From the NCBI GenBank assembly GCA_014549065.1, contig JACDOX010000008.1:2184319-2248318 (forward strand): a DNA stretch of 64,000 nt, read 5' to 3'. Made by a program: the position numbers and the translations under genes. This DNA comes from Cardinalis cardinalis. Lineage: Eukaryota > Chordata > Aves > Passeriformes > Cardinalidae. The notes below the pieces were generated by a model. The model did not search any database. It had not been told where the DNA came from and saw nothing but the letters and a program-made list of their open reading frames with translations. Below, piece after piece: positions 12,891-24,500 of this stretch; within the stretch, counting starts at the first letter, position 1; each line of letters opens with the position of its first letter.

Positions 12891-15800
12891 GGATATAATC
12901 TGACCTAAACCTGACATGACATGAGCATTTAGTTACACCTGTCAGTAAAAACACAACTCATAAGCTCCTCTACTTAATCTGCTGTGACTTTATGTGCGGA
13001 AGTAAGTAAACCGTGAGAAAACCATGTTCAGAGGGAGAGCCCACATCCTCATCTGCCTCAAAACTGTTATTTCTGGTCTTCCTTTCCCTTTTCCTGGGAA
13101 GGTGCTATTGTCCACTGCATTTCACCCATCATTTTTATCTCCCTTTCAAACTAAGCTCACTGTGCACACTGGTTCCAAGAGCTCTTTAGAGACCCTCTTC
13201 AGTTCCAAGACCTCACCCTACTGCTCGTACTCAACTGAAAGAGGCTGCAGTGACCTCTCCCCACCAAAACTCAGAAGTGACACACTCTCCTTCTTCTTTC
13301 AAAGCTGAAGTGATAACTAGTCTCTGCATACTGATTCCTTCTAATGGCAAGAGAAAAATACACCTTGCAGATCAGTATTGCTGTACTCCTATATTCACCA
13401 CAAAACTGATCTCAAGAATCATCTTTGATGAAAAGAAAGCTATTAAAACTTCAGTCACTTGGAAAGGGAGCCCTATGTCATTCCAAGCTTAAAATAAAGA
13501 AAAGGAAAAAAAATTTACTCTTCCTTGCCTTCAGCAGATATAATTAAACACTCAAAACAGCACTGTTCTGTCGTATCAGAGTGAGAACTAACACAAGAAT
13601 TTATCCTAGTGTCCCAAGTCTTCTCACAGGACTCCAATAGAGGTCTTAAATGGGAGAAAAGAAAACCATAACAGGCATCCCTCTCACAGCTGAAAACATT
13701 CTTCTGTGCAGCAGGGACCTAAATTAAATTCACACCAACTGTGATTCTTCCCTCTTGCAGGGCCTGGACGTCTCCATGCTGTAGACTCCTGCTAACATCA
13801 GACCCCTGTAATCATTATCAAGACTGAGTCAGTCATATAGGTTTGTTCCATTTCAACCTGAAATTTCTTCCTTTAAAAGGGTAATTAATGCTATTTTATC
13901 AATAGTAAAGTGCCTTGGGCACACACTGATGATGTGAAATGCACAAGCTGCACATCCACCCAAATCAGAAAGGATTCAAACCCACACATCCCACCCCTGA
14001 GGGTGTGACCCCCACCTCAGGCTTTAGGGAGAAGGATAGTCTGTCTCATCCACCTACTGAAGGGCTGCCCTGCTGCAAAGAGGAACCTGGAACTCACTAG
14101 AGCAAAGAACTGCTGTCCTGCAGCTTAACTGGGGGGCTCTCATGATGGAGAAAAGAGCTGCATGCCACTCACGCTCTAAGGACTATGGCAGAGGATAAAT
14201 GACAACTTAATTAACAGCATTTCTGGAAGCATTAAGTGTGAGGCAAATACCCAGTTGTTATCCCTTGCTGATGCAGAGATGCTGTCCAGCGTGTGAACAT
14301 CCAAAACTCCTGGCAACATATGAGAGTAAAAAAGTATAGTAGTACATTCATTGGGTTGATATGGGAAGACATTTTTAAAGACTCCAAAGTTCTCAGCTGT
14401 TATGATACTGTGTATCATCAATGTTTTAAATTAGCACTTCAGGGACACAGGNAGACTAGTAACAAAGGCTACTAGTATCAAAAAATAGTTTAGATTGGTT
14501 TCCATCACTGTAAATGCATGAGGCCNACTGCTAACATTTGTCATCGGACTAGTGCACTTTCATAATTTAAAAAGTATATTATTTCCTCCCCTGTTTAGCT
14601 CTTTGATAGGCCTGGAAAAGTTATTGATCTGAAAGTTTCATCAGCCTCCCAGCCATCCAATCAGCAAATAAACCTCATGTGACATTTTGAAATATTTTCT
14701 CCATGTCTGGAAAACAAATTGCAGGAGGACCAAACCATAGCTTACATTAATCTTGCAAAATTTGTACCTATGATATTTTTTTGGTTGGCTGGTTTTTAAA
14801 AACGCCTAGCTACTGAAGGAATGATTACATGACAATGTCTGTTTTCTTCTTCAAATAATTTTGGAGGATCCATGCTCATGAAACTAAATCTGGGCACATG
14901 ACTCAAATTTATTCTCTGTAAGGTTCAAAACCCAAAAAAAGAAAGAATTAAAATTCCGACTTTCCTCATCTAGTCTTGTTATTTTAGAACACTGTTTGCT
15001 GGCTATTGTTTTGTGACAGGTACTACCCAACATACAAAAACCACAGAGTACCTATGNTATTAAGAGTATCCTTTCCCCACACTGTATGCTAAGAAGAAAA
15101 AAAAGCAAGAACCGTGAAGATTATCTCCACTGCACAGAGGAATAGTTGATGCCAAAAAACTCAGCGATTTACNGTAAGAGCCAGTAAGTGCATTGTTGAC
15201 TGGGACCCAACACTGTTCCATGGCTATGCTTATCATCTTCTTTTAAGTTATTTAAGTAATATTACATATTACCANAAGGAGATAAATATTAGAATTTATT
15301 ACCATGACTACAAAAATGGACTTTAGCATAACTCAAGATCAGGAAAATTCAAAAAATCCAAAACAAATCCTTGATAAAATGAGCCAATGACCATCAGCAA
15401 ATTCCTGATGAACTCCCTTAAGAAAGCTGAGTGTTTTCTCAGTCAAGCTCTGCNTGTAAAGCCTTGAATGACGGAGGTAGAAGTCACATTTTACTGAAAT
15501 CCAGCTTACTTAGCTTCCAAACACTGCTAACTTGACTCACCATAAGGCTTATTTTGCCTTGNTTTTTTTGTTTTGGATTTTTTTTCTTTTTTTCCTAAGA
15601 AATGGGCACATATTCCTAACAAAATTTAGTGTAAGCATCAAGAAAGCAAATGTATGCACATTTGTACAATTAGATAGCAATACCTTACGACCACATATCT
15701 AATCTATGATTCCTGCTGTAAGTAGGCAAGATTGCACATGGTTATACATATTTACAGTATAAAGTACTTCTAAAGGATTTATTTAAAATCTGGGGGATAC

Positions 15801-16157
15801 AAATACCAAATTACTGCAGAGTGAAATAGAAATTCAGCAAAACTTGTTTTAAAACACTCCACACCCTTGTTTATGCTAAAGAGAACAGATCCCATTGCAG
15901 CTGAAAATAAGCATGTCATCAACCCATCTAAATTTTGCCAGTTTAAATTCTAGTAGAGAAGTAATACATACATCTAATGTACAAGTTCGTATCCTTGACG
16001 AATACTTTTTCTAGCAACAGCTTTTACACATTAAAACCTACAAGGAACTTTAAATCATACACCTGAGGACCAGAAATGCAGCAAGAAGAGTCACGAAGGC
16101 AACCAGTGATGCCAGGTACCTTTTGGTCTGCAGTCCTTGACCGCAAGGATTTAAAAC

Positions 16158-16184
16158 AAAAAAAAAAAAAAAAAAAAAAAAAAA
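16158..16184. repeat. A27 homopolymer next to GPR176 exon 1
   Basis: Twenty-seven uninterrupted A bases on the plus strand, which is a T27 tract starting about 35 nt into GPR176 intron 1 in the transcript sense. It may be the tail of a small retroposed sequence inserted on the plus strand. I could not identify a parent RNA in the sequence before it. Confidence 0.8.
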
Positions 16185-16219
16185 GAAAATCGACCAAGAA
16201 CTCCACAACTCTCACTCAC

Positions 16220-16448
16220 CCAGCAAAGAGCCCACAAAGATGACAACCTGCACGGTGGTGGTGAAGTGCCGGTAGCTCTGCTCCTCGCCGTGCTCCTCGC
16301 TCTCCACGGCACCCGCCTCGCTGACATTCCCGCCCTGCCACACCATCTGCCCGGCCGAGGCGCTCCCCGTCTCCAGAGCTCCGGTGACAGCCTGGGACGG
16401 NGCATGGTCGCTTTCATTCACCAGCACCCAGCTTCTGTCGTACCCCAT
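16220..16448 (-). CDS. GPR176: GPR176 coding exon 1 (partial gene, N-terminus)
   Basis: First coding exon of the orphan class A receptor GPR176, a plasma-membrane GPCR reported to couple to Gz and to set circadian period in the mouse suprachiasmatic nucleus. The frame starts at an ATG at 16448 in a strong context (GCCATGG) and encodes 76 residues plus one base. It ends at a GTGAGT donor (16219-16214), phase 1. The identifying part is YRHFTTTVQVVIFVGSLLG, nearly identical to the start of TM1 in mammalian GPR176. The first 55 or so residues form the divergent extracellular tail, with N-glycosylation sequons NES (residue 11) and NVS (residue 41). One N base makes residue 16 ambiguous. The remaining exons lie left of the window. 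Minus orientation relative to EIF2AK4 matches the amniote order. Confidence 0.93.
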
Positions 16449-16749
16449 GGCGAGGTTCCGCCTTCCTTGCTGCCACCTAATAACACAGGTTGGCCAGCCC
16501 TTGTCTTTAGTGAATGAATGGAGCCCACAGGCAAACAGACGCTTCTGAGGATAAAGCCCGGTCTCTGCCTCTCGGAGGCATCTTCACCACATTCCTGTGT
16601 CCCGAGAAGCAGGGCTGGCTGTTCGCCTTGTCACCTTGTAAGTCATGACAGCCAGTAAACAAAAGCAGAAAACAAGCCAGGCTTCTCCTTCCGATCAGCT
16701 GTGCCATAGTTTTTGCTTCACACCGCCACAGGTCTCCTCAGCATGTTTC

Positions 16750-17470
16750 ACCGCAATATGCGGCAGAGAAGGAATCGCGGTCCCCAGAATCACACCCCGC
16801 ACCGCGGCTCATCCTCCCTCCGCTGCCGAGGGTCGCGGCGCGGGCGCCGCGCACACGCTCGCACGGCCAAGGGCTCACTGCACAGCAAAGCNAGCCCGCA
16901 AAACTGGGGGGGCACCAACTCTGTCCCCTCAAGGTACTCTCAGCGTTGTCTCCGGCTTTGCTCACAGCCCGGAGAGAGGAAGAGCACGCCTTTCCCCGTG
17001 GCACATCTGCTCCCGCTCTCTCCTCTGCTCCTGCCCGCTCCGCCCGTGGCGAGACACGGCTCCCTGCCGTCTCTCTGCTGGCTCTGCGCGGCGCCGGACG
17101 CGGCGGAGACCCTCGCCCAGCGTCCAGAGAGGCCAGTGACTGCTCAGGGCTGCCCCTGCGCTCCCGCCGTTCCTCGGGGGGAATGAGCTGGAGTTTGAAC
17201 CGCAAGGCGGGGGGCGCTCGAGCGATCCGTGCGATCCCTGCGCGGCAGCCCTGCTCCTTCGTGCTCCCCCATCCCGGCGCGGGCGCCGCTGCGGCCCCGC
17301 ACCGCCAAACCCTGCGGCCATGCCGAGCCGCGGGAAGCAGGAGCCGCCGGCCCGCCGCGCTCCCCAGGACGGGCGCGCCGCCATCACGTAACGCGGCCGC
17401 GGCGCTCGGCGGCGCCGCCATTTCGCTCGGGGGCTGTGGGAGCGGGCGGGCGCCTTTTAAACCGGTGTTT
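16750..17470 (-). promoter_or_regulatory. CpG island upstream of GPR176
   Basis: A dense CpG-rich block lies 0.3-1.0 kb upstream of the GPR176 start codon. Long open frames on both strands here (for example 16738-17493 minus) are a side effect of GC richness and match no protein I know. Two ATGGCGGC motifs of YY1 type lie on the minus strand (17377-17384 and 17414-17423), the second as AAATGGCGGC. A TTACGTGA bZIP-like site on the minus strand overlaps the first. The GPR176-sense motif orientation suggests a minus-strand start near 17430 with a long 5' leader or an upstream noncoding exon; that is inference. Confidence 0.65.
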
Positions 17471-20400
17471 TGAAACAGGTCCCTAATTCTCATGACAGAC
17501 TTTCAAAAGACGGTGCTGGGTTCTAGATACGCATGTTACTCGTTAAAATAGATATTTTTCTAAATGTATAATTTTCCGGAAAACTCTTCAGTGGACGTAA
17601 TAAGGGCATTGATTCTACCGATGGTGTGCATCCATATAGTGGGTACATGTTTGCCTTTAATTTGGAGACTTGGGGCGGGGGGGGGGCAGTTAATGCTAGT
17701 TAAAAATTAAGCCAAAAGGATTTTTTCAGCCACTGGCTGCCAGTCTGGAAGTGCCCCGGGAAGAGGAGCTATCCATGTGCTCAGTCCCTACACAGCAAAG
17801 CTGCCTCAGGCACCCCAGAACCATGAGATGTGTCCAGTGACATTCACCCAGTCTCCTGGGTGAACTTCAGTGACCCAGGACAGAGCCAGGTGCTATGCCA
17901 TGTGTTCAAAGGCATTTGCTGACCACAGGGATAGGGGACTGCCATTGCCCCATTGCACCACAGATCCTGGAGGCTGTTGGCCAAGCCTCTGCTTGTACCT
18001 CCATGTGTTTGGACCCAGCCATTTGCAGTCTCCTCTCATTCCTCTGGGAGTTCATTGCTCCAGCCACTTGTCTAGTAANTCACATCTCTGACTCACTGAT
18101 TGTGGCCTCAGACTCACTCACCCTCCTACCTTTTCCTCTCACCCATAACTCATTCACTTTGTCCACGCAGTCCCATTTTCCCCCACTTTTCCAGGCAGTA
18201 ATCAGCAGCTTTCACCATGCTTTCCCCTTATCTTTCCTTTCCTGAGCAGACTTTTTCCTCCTTTTGGCCTCCAGCATTCTTGTGGCCAGTGTCTGTAACC
18301 AGAGTCTGACCTCTGTCCCTTCACCTCCCAGTCACCTGCAAGGTACTTTTCCTCACACAGCCATCCTTTTCTTCAGTTCCTCCATCGGTATGAAATGATG
18401 ACCAAGGAGCCAGGCAAGAGTTAATGCTTACTATCTACAGCCTACACTGTGTACCCTCTGCATTGTCTTTGCACAGATCTGCATAGTCAAGAAAGATTGA
18501 GCTGGCTAAAGGAAGAGGTCCTGTGGGCATAGGATGGTCTGGGTTTGAATTANGAATGGAACAGAACAGATGTAAATTGTACAACTGGAACTTTGAAGAA
18601 CACCATGGCCAATCTTTGTCTGATTAAAAGTCATTTAAATATTAAAATACTCATACCTGCATATGCTAATAAGCTTAATGAAGTACATGCTACCACATAA
18701 ATNACTGTATTACTCAACACTGCTTAGACCATGCTGTAGGTAATGTAGAAGGAGGGGGATCAGATTGCACAGTATGTAAGGAGGGCAGACCTGTTAGGAG
18801 AAACACCCTTAAAGACCTCAGAGACAGTTCTCAGGCTACTCTCCTCTCCCTCCATCCAAGTGGAGATGCTGTCTTGGTAAGCGTGTACCTGCTTTTATTA
18901 TTATTACCAAGTTAACACAATGTTAGCATTAGAGCTCTATCATAGCTTGTGCATGTAGTCAGACTTTGTGTTTCTGTTGCTTCAATAAATCACATTATTT
19001 GTGAATCTGTGCTCATGGAAGTTCCCATTGAACACAACCATGTCATGCCAATTTGGTTATAATCAGAATAAGCCCAGCTGCATGCAGCCCCTCTGATCTC
19101 TGAAGACTGGCTGGAATGTAAGAGGTTTTATTTTCTGCCAAATTTCTTACTCTGAACACTCAGAACCTTTTCCCTCCCTCCTACACTTCATAGGAAGACT
19201 GACTTCCCCTCACCATGCACATGGGGAAGTGAAAGCACATTCTCACAAATGATTTAAATTTTATTTGCTAGAATTAAACTTTAATGTTGTGGGAGAGAGT
19301 TTTAAATTTTGCCTTAAATGTTGGAAGGGAAGCTTCTGTCCAGATGCAGTCTGGCCCATGTTTGAGGCAGGTGTATTCCATCATATTCCAGTAAATCTGT
19401 GCTGAGCATGTGAAGACTCCCTGCAGTAATGTAATTTGGTTCAGTTCATGCAGGTTTTCAGAAGATTAGCTAGCAAAGCCACAGCACTGAAAAAAGGTTG
19501 TCTCTTCCTCATCAAATTTTCACACTCCTGCCGGAGTACAAGACTTTTAAAAACAAATTCTTAGAATGTTTTTATGATTATGTTATTTTACTCTGGCATT
19601 CTTCTTAGAAACAATGAATCATTATAGAAGTAATTAAGGGGAAAAATAGTTTGAGGTAGACATCTGGTCTAGAGCACTTNATCTTAACTGGTTAAAATTT
19701 TGCCAAGTCACAAAGAAGGGAAACGTCAGGCAGCTTTAAAAGACATACTGTTATCTCGCCCACCCACTGCTATACAGTGTAACAGGGGAGAAATTTCCCA
19801 TGGGGTGGGCTGTGTGCCCCACACCACAAGCTTGGGAAGTATAAACCCATAATTGCTCTTAAAGGAAATTTTGCTGACATTTCTTAATTACTTACTGCAT
19901 CACCGAGGCATTCTTGCTGTGTATTTGTATGGGAGAGAAGATGAATCTGTGGCCTGGACACTTTTATTTCCAGCCTTTAACGCAGGGAAACTTTTTATTT
20001 ATTATATACAAATTGCTAATGAGGATACCCAACTGTACCAGTGGAAACTCTAGTGATCAGTTACAGTGCCCCAGGTCACAGATGACTGAGCAGAAGGATG
20101 TCTCTGTTGTTGCTAGATAAACACTTAACAGCTTTGGGCTGTTTCCAGAGCACTTCCCACCAAAAAGCAGATGAGACAGAAAAACNCTGCCACTAAAGAC
20201 ACATTCCAGGAGTGGTGAGTGACAGGGATCAGCATCACAACAGAGATACAATTTAACACTTGGTTTTCGTTTGATACTAACGACATTATTTCAGTGGAAC
20301 TGAAATATAAAGTATGCGTGGAACAAGCTTTCAATTTCAGAAGTACAAATTGAGGGCTATAGAAACCGATTATTAGTGTAAATGAGTGGTTTCTTTANNN

Positions 20401-21064
20401 NNNNNNNNNNNNNNNNNNNNNNNNNNNNNNNNNNNNNNNNNNNNNNNNNNNNNNNNNNNNNNNNNNNNNNNNNNNNNNNNNNNNNNNNNNNNNNNNNNNN
20501 NNNNNNNNNNNNNNNNNNNNNNNNNNNNNNNNNNNNNNNNNNNNNNNNNNNNNNNNNNNNNNNNNNNNNNNNNNNNNNNNNNGATTACTCATTTAATAGA
20601 TAAGCTGGTATGTATGACTTGGGGTTTCTTTGTGAAGATCCCAAAACTTTAAAGGCTCCTTCTTGTAGCAGTCATTTTCAGTAGTTACCGTGTGAAGTGA
20701 CCGAAGAAAAGCACTTTTTCTTCCCTGGTTGTCACTGCTCCCCTGACAACCCGCAGCTGCCTCTCTCCGGCAGGTCCCACCAAGGACACCCGACCTCACT
20801 GTTTTGTTTGCAGTTCAACCTAAGACTGTTCGCCCTCCACCTGCTATTACTCACTACAGCAGCTGTCGGTGGGAGCCTTTCCACAGTTTTCACAGGAACA
20901 TGTATCCTGCCCCAGCTCTACATGAAATCTGTACTGAAATTCGTGGTTATTTTTTCCCTTTTGTGACTCTTTCTCAAGGTCAGTTAAAAAAAAATCTACA
21001 CAGTATCCAGCTGTCTTTGCTGTGTATCTCTGTAATGCAGATATACCTGGAGGCATATCCTGTG
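17471..21064. other. intergenic DNA between GPR176 and EIF2AK4
   Basis: About 3.6 kb between two divergent CpG islands. It includes a G-run near 17677, a pyrimidine-rich stretch around 18050-18350 and the N gap at 20398-20582. No gene, RNA or recognisable transposon is apparent apart from the CR1 that begins at about 21065. Confidence 0.6.
20398..20582. other. assembly gap (185 N)
   Basis: A run of about 185 N bases 0.9 kb upstream of the EIF2AK4 start codon. Any open frame across it is meaningless. Its position means part of the EIF2AK4 upstream region is unread. Confidence 0.98.
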
Positions 21065-21275
21065 GGAGTTCAGACTGGACATTACAAGAAGTTCTTCACC
21101 CAGAGGGTGGTTGGTCACCGGAACAGGTTCCCAGGGAAGCGGCCATGGCACCGAGTCTCCCAGCGTTTGGACAGTGCTCTTAGTCACACTGTTTAGTTTA
21201 GGGAGTCCCGTGAGGAGCAGGGCGTTGCGCTCGGCGATCCTTACGGTTCCATTCCGCCTCGGCACGTTCCTGCGG
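21065..21275 (+). mobile_element. CR1 LINE 3' end inside the EIF2AK4 promoter
   Basis: The order AAGTTCTTCACCCAGAGGG, GGAACAGGTTCCCAGGGAAG, GTTTGGACAGTGCTCTTAGT and then GTTGCGCTCGGCGATCCTTA, GGTTCCATTCCGCCTCGGCA parallels the CR1 tail (compare the copy at 10150, which reads ACTCGATGATCCTT and CCCTTCCAACTCAG). The last 60 bases are CpG-rich, unlike other copies, and merge with the EIF2AK4 CpG island. The element ends about 165 bp before the start codon. Confidence 0.75.
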
Positions 21276-21403
21276 ACGAACCACCGGGCCCCACGCGGCG
21301 CCGGCGGCCCCGGCCCCGGCTCCTCCTCCTCCTGCCGCCGCGGCGGAGGCGGTGCCGGGCCGCGCTCCGGCTCCGGTCGCAGGGCGGCAGCGCGGGCCCC
21401 GCC

Positions 21404-21436
21404 ATGGCCGCTGCGCGCCCCCGCCGCCAGCGCTGA
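21404..21436 (+). promoter_or_regulatory. 10-codon uORF in the EIF2AK4 leader
   Basis: An ATG in an excellent context (GCCATGG) opens a frame that terminates at TGA 21434-21436, leaving a single C before the main ATG at 21438. It is in a different frame from the main CDS. If the transcription start is upstream of 21404, ribosomes would translate this short Ala/Arg/Pro-rich peptide and terminate next to the GCN2 start. Confidence 0.6.
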
Positions 21437-21437
21437 C

Positions 21438-21590
21438 ATGGCCCAGGCCAGCGGCGGGCGGCAGCTGCCGGCGGAGCTCGCTGCGGAGCCGCCGGAGAGT
21501 TACCAGCTGCGGCAGGAGAACGAGCTCCAGGTGCTGGAGTCCATTTACGGGCAGGACTTCCAGGACCTGCGGCAGAGCCAGGCCTGGAAG
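21438..21590 (+). CDS. EIF2AK4: EIF2AK4 exon 1
   Basis: Residues 1-51, phase 0 at the GTAGCG donor. Begins MAQASGGRQLPAELAAEPPE and enters the RWD domain with the conserved QVLESIYGQDFQDL. The first 16 residues are divergent from mammals; from PPESY onward alignment is clear. Confidence 0.95.
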
Positions 21591-24500
21591 GTAGCGAGCG
21601 GGGTCCGCGCACAGCGCGCCGGGCGCGGGGTGGAGGCGCAGCGGGCCGGGCCGGGTCCGGTGTGGAGCGGGGCCGAGCGGAGCGGGGCCGGGCCGGACGG
21701 CGGGGGGGCGCGGCCGGCGCTGCCTCGCTGGGGCCGCTCCGGGTCTTCCTTGCCTGACGTGTCGCGGCTCTCGCTGCTTGCCCGTGTCCTTCCCTCAGCC
21801 CTGCAACCGGCCACCTTTGCGATTGATTCTCGAGATAAAAGCGCTCGCTCCATAATCAGTGCTGTGCTCATAAATTGCATTCTAAATAATTGGCAGGCTT
21901 TTTAGAAAATGCTTCTTAATTAATTTCTTTATCTACTAATTACATACGTGCTCAATTAATTCATCTCATCGGTATACCTGANAATGTTTACTTAGTTATT
22001 ATATGATAACTAAGTGTGCACGTATTTCCGTGATAAGAGTTTTGCTTTCATTTTTATAGGTGCAGGGGTTTTTTAATTACAGCTAGTTAATGCTCGGGGT
22101 TGGTACTCAGTACTCTGTTGTATTTGTCTTTCGTGTCTCCATCAAATAGATATTTCCTTTCCAGCTGTGTCCATGATACTGTTTTCCTGTATCTGGAGAT
22201 AATGGTCACTGTTCTGTTCCACAGGCTCGCTTTTACTGTTGTTTCTTTTTGCATTCTTTTGTCTTGAATGTTTGTTATATATCCTCTGCTTTCTTTTGTG
22301 CCAGAGGCTTGAACTTAAGTCTTTTGCGGCAACTTGTGACTTCTCTTCTTAGGAAATTTGATGAGAACGCTCTCAGTAATTTGTTGGGTTTCCAGATGTG
22401 TTCATTCTCTATTGAAGGTCATACCNGATATCCTCTTCACTTGAGATGTTCTCCTCCTTGCTGGAAAAGCAAAGGGGATAGTTACCATCTGTTTCTGTAT
22501 TTGTTATTCCATGTGATCTTACTTCTTTCCCTGTTTTTCGTGTTACTAAGGGCTGGGTTGTTTTGTTGTTTTTTCTGGTTTGTTTTTAAACCTAATTGAA
22601 AAGAAAATTTGGGAATACTTATATGGGCATATTTTACTTTATTCTGATTTTGAGTAGGTGATTTGAACAGGGTAGGCATAGGGAAGGCAATGCTTGTTAA
22701 AATTCTGGTTTATGGCAAAACACTAAAAACAACTACAGAAAAAAAAATACTGTCCATTGATTTGGCCATGTAAGGTGTATATTGGTGAGGTCTGTTGCCG
22801 TGTTGGAAAAGAAAATAAAGCCTGGGTTAGTAATCTAAACACTAAAGAAAAATGCTGTCCTTACAATGAATGCTTTAATTTGTGATATAAAAAACCTGTG
22901 TTAAGTTTGTTTTTTTTTTCTACTGCTGTCTTACAGTAAGCAGAACAAAAGTTTTATTATGGAACCTCATTTTTGCTCAGTCTGAATCATCTTTCTAATG
23001 ACTGTAACTACACTTATCTGAAGAAGTTGTAAAAATATAGTGGATAAACCAATGTAGTCAGTGGACCCATTCACTCCTACTAAGCAATGTCAACACATTA
23101 ATGTATTTTTTTCATGGTTTGGATGGTCTAAACTGTATTCTACTATTATATAGATTGAGAGTTGTGTGTTTTTATTCAAGCAAAACCAAGTAAACCTTTT
23201 CAATCAGAAGTTTTGGTTTGTGTTTTAGGTACGACAGCCTCCTGAAATTAACTTAGTTCTGCGTCCTCAGGGATTGACCGGTGCTAATGAAGTGTATGCC
23301 AAAGTTGACCTGTGGGTCAAGTGTCCGCACACTTACCCTGATACGTAAGTGAACNTTAAATTATAACCTTTTTTCTCTGCTTTTTGTAGTAAAGTGTAAG
23401 TTGAAAAGGCATGTAGTTTTATTCATCGCTCCNTCTTGCTTTCTGCATGTCAGTAAGCCTGGGGTATTTTATAATATGCAACTCTAAACTTTGGCACCTG
23501 AATTGGATTTAGTCTTTTGTGCAATGGAGAATGATAGGGATGAGTTTGTCAGTGCAGAACTGCAGCCCCAGTTTGTAGCTTGGAGATACATAACCCCAGG
23601 TGTACCTGCCACCATCTTAGTGCCCTTGTTAAACTTCTTGAACTCCTGACTCTTTCACCTGGGACAGACTGAATCTCCTTTCTATTTAAAGCCATCTGTT
23701 GTTCTGTTTTCTGTTGGATTAGCTTTTGGAAGAGTTCTCCATAGAGACTGTAGACGGAGTTGCAGGTGACGAGCCTGCCCCACCATTTTGTGTTGGCAAG
23801 TGATTCCTGGGCTGTGTTGCTCTGTGCCCTATTTTGTTCAGTCCTTTTACCACTGATAGTCCAAAACATAACTCCCTTCAGTCCATCCATAACTGCTGTG
23901 GCATGAGTGCTGTAGAAGGGAAATGCTCCTCCTTACTAAGTGATAGCTCAGTTATACCCTATAACAAGGATGTAACAGCTATTCTCATTATTTTGTTTTA
24001 GTTTAAAATAACACATCTACAGACATTTTGCTTGTTTACTTTATTTTAAATATTTTTAAAATATTTTTTAAATATAGCTGATATTCATTTATTGCATTTG
24101 TTTCTTAGGGTTTGTGTTACCTGTATAGGCTTGTTCAGAAAGTTAGTGGTTAAGAACTGAATTACTAGAGTGTGCAGGGTTTCTTTGGTAGTTCTGCTGT
24201 TCAGTGTTACCAAGAGGTAACCTGCAACTGGAAAATTTGATGATGGGGAATATAATACAGTATTTCTGACTTTATCTTGTATATGTAATATTTATATTCT
24301 GCTTATTTAAACATTGACTATAATTGCCAAGTGACTATGAACTCCATTTCTTTTCCCTCACACAGTTTTTACCAACAGTCTGTTACTTTTTTACACTCAA
24401 TTTTTCTAATGAGGACCTTTTTATGTTTTGTTGCTGTCCCACAGAGTTCCTGAAATACAACTGAAAAATTCAAAAGGCTTGTCAAATGAGAAAATAAATG

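Larger units (their letters stand above)
1..16219 (-). other. GPR176 intron 1 (5' portion), no exon seen
   Basis: This stretch lies downstream of the GPR176 exon 1 donor on the minus strand, so it is intron 1; the rest of the gene is beyond the left edge. It is AT-rich with many short stop-limited frames, none of which I recognise as a protein. Recognisable contents are three CR1 fragments or elements, one retroviral LTR, a 20-base N gap, a 27-A tract, a 22-bp palindrome and low-complexity T/G runs, each listed separately where it matters. In 1250-8600 and 12900-16100 I see no gene or repeat that I can name. Confidence 0.75.
21200..21770 (+). promoter_or_regulatory. CpG-island promoter of EIF2AK4
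   Basis: GC-rich sequence with abundant CpG surrounds exon 1 and extends into intron 1. No TATA box is visible, as is usual for a housekeeping promoter. The 5' part is built on a CR1 fragment. A transcription start most likely lies between about 21270 and 21430, but the sequence alone does not fix it. Confidence 0.7.

Noticed and set aside
13920..14007. C/D-box-like arrangement: CACAC stem, TGATGA, then CTGA and GTGTG about 65 nt later
   Set aside because: The C box lacks the leading purine, no C'/D' pair is visible, and it lies antisense to the host intron, so chance is the simpler explanation.
16738..17493. 251-codon minus-strand open frame upstream of GPR176
   Set aside because: It lies in a CpG island, overlaps other long frames on both strands, has Ala/Arg/Gly-rich low-complexity sequence and no recognised domain. 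GC richness explains the lack of stops.
20382..20652. Open frames across the 185-N gap
   Set aside because: They consist almost wholly of undefined residues.
21241..21612. Minus-strand open frames across EIF2AK4 exon 1
   Set aside because: Antisense shadows of a GC-rich coding exon; no domain, no splice context.
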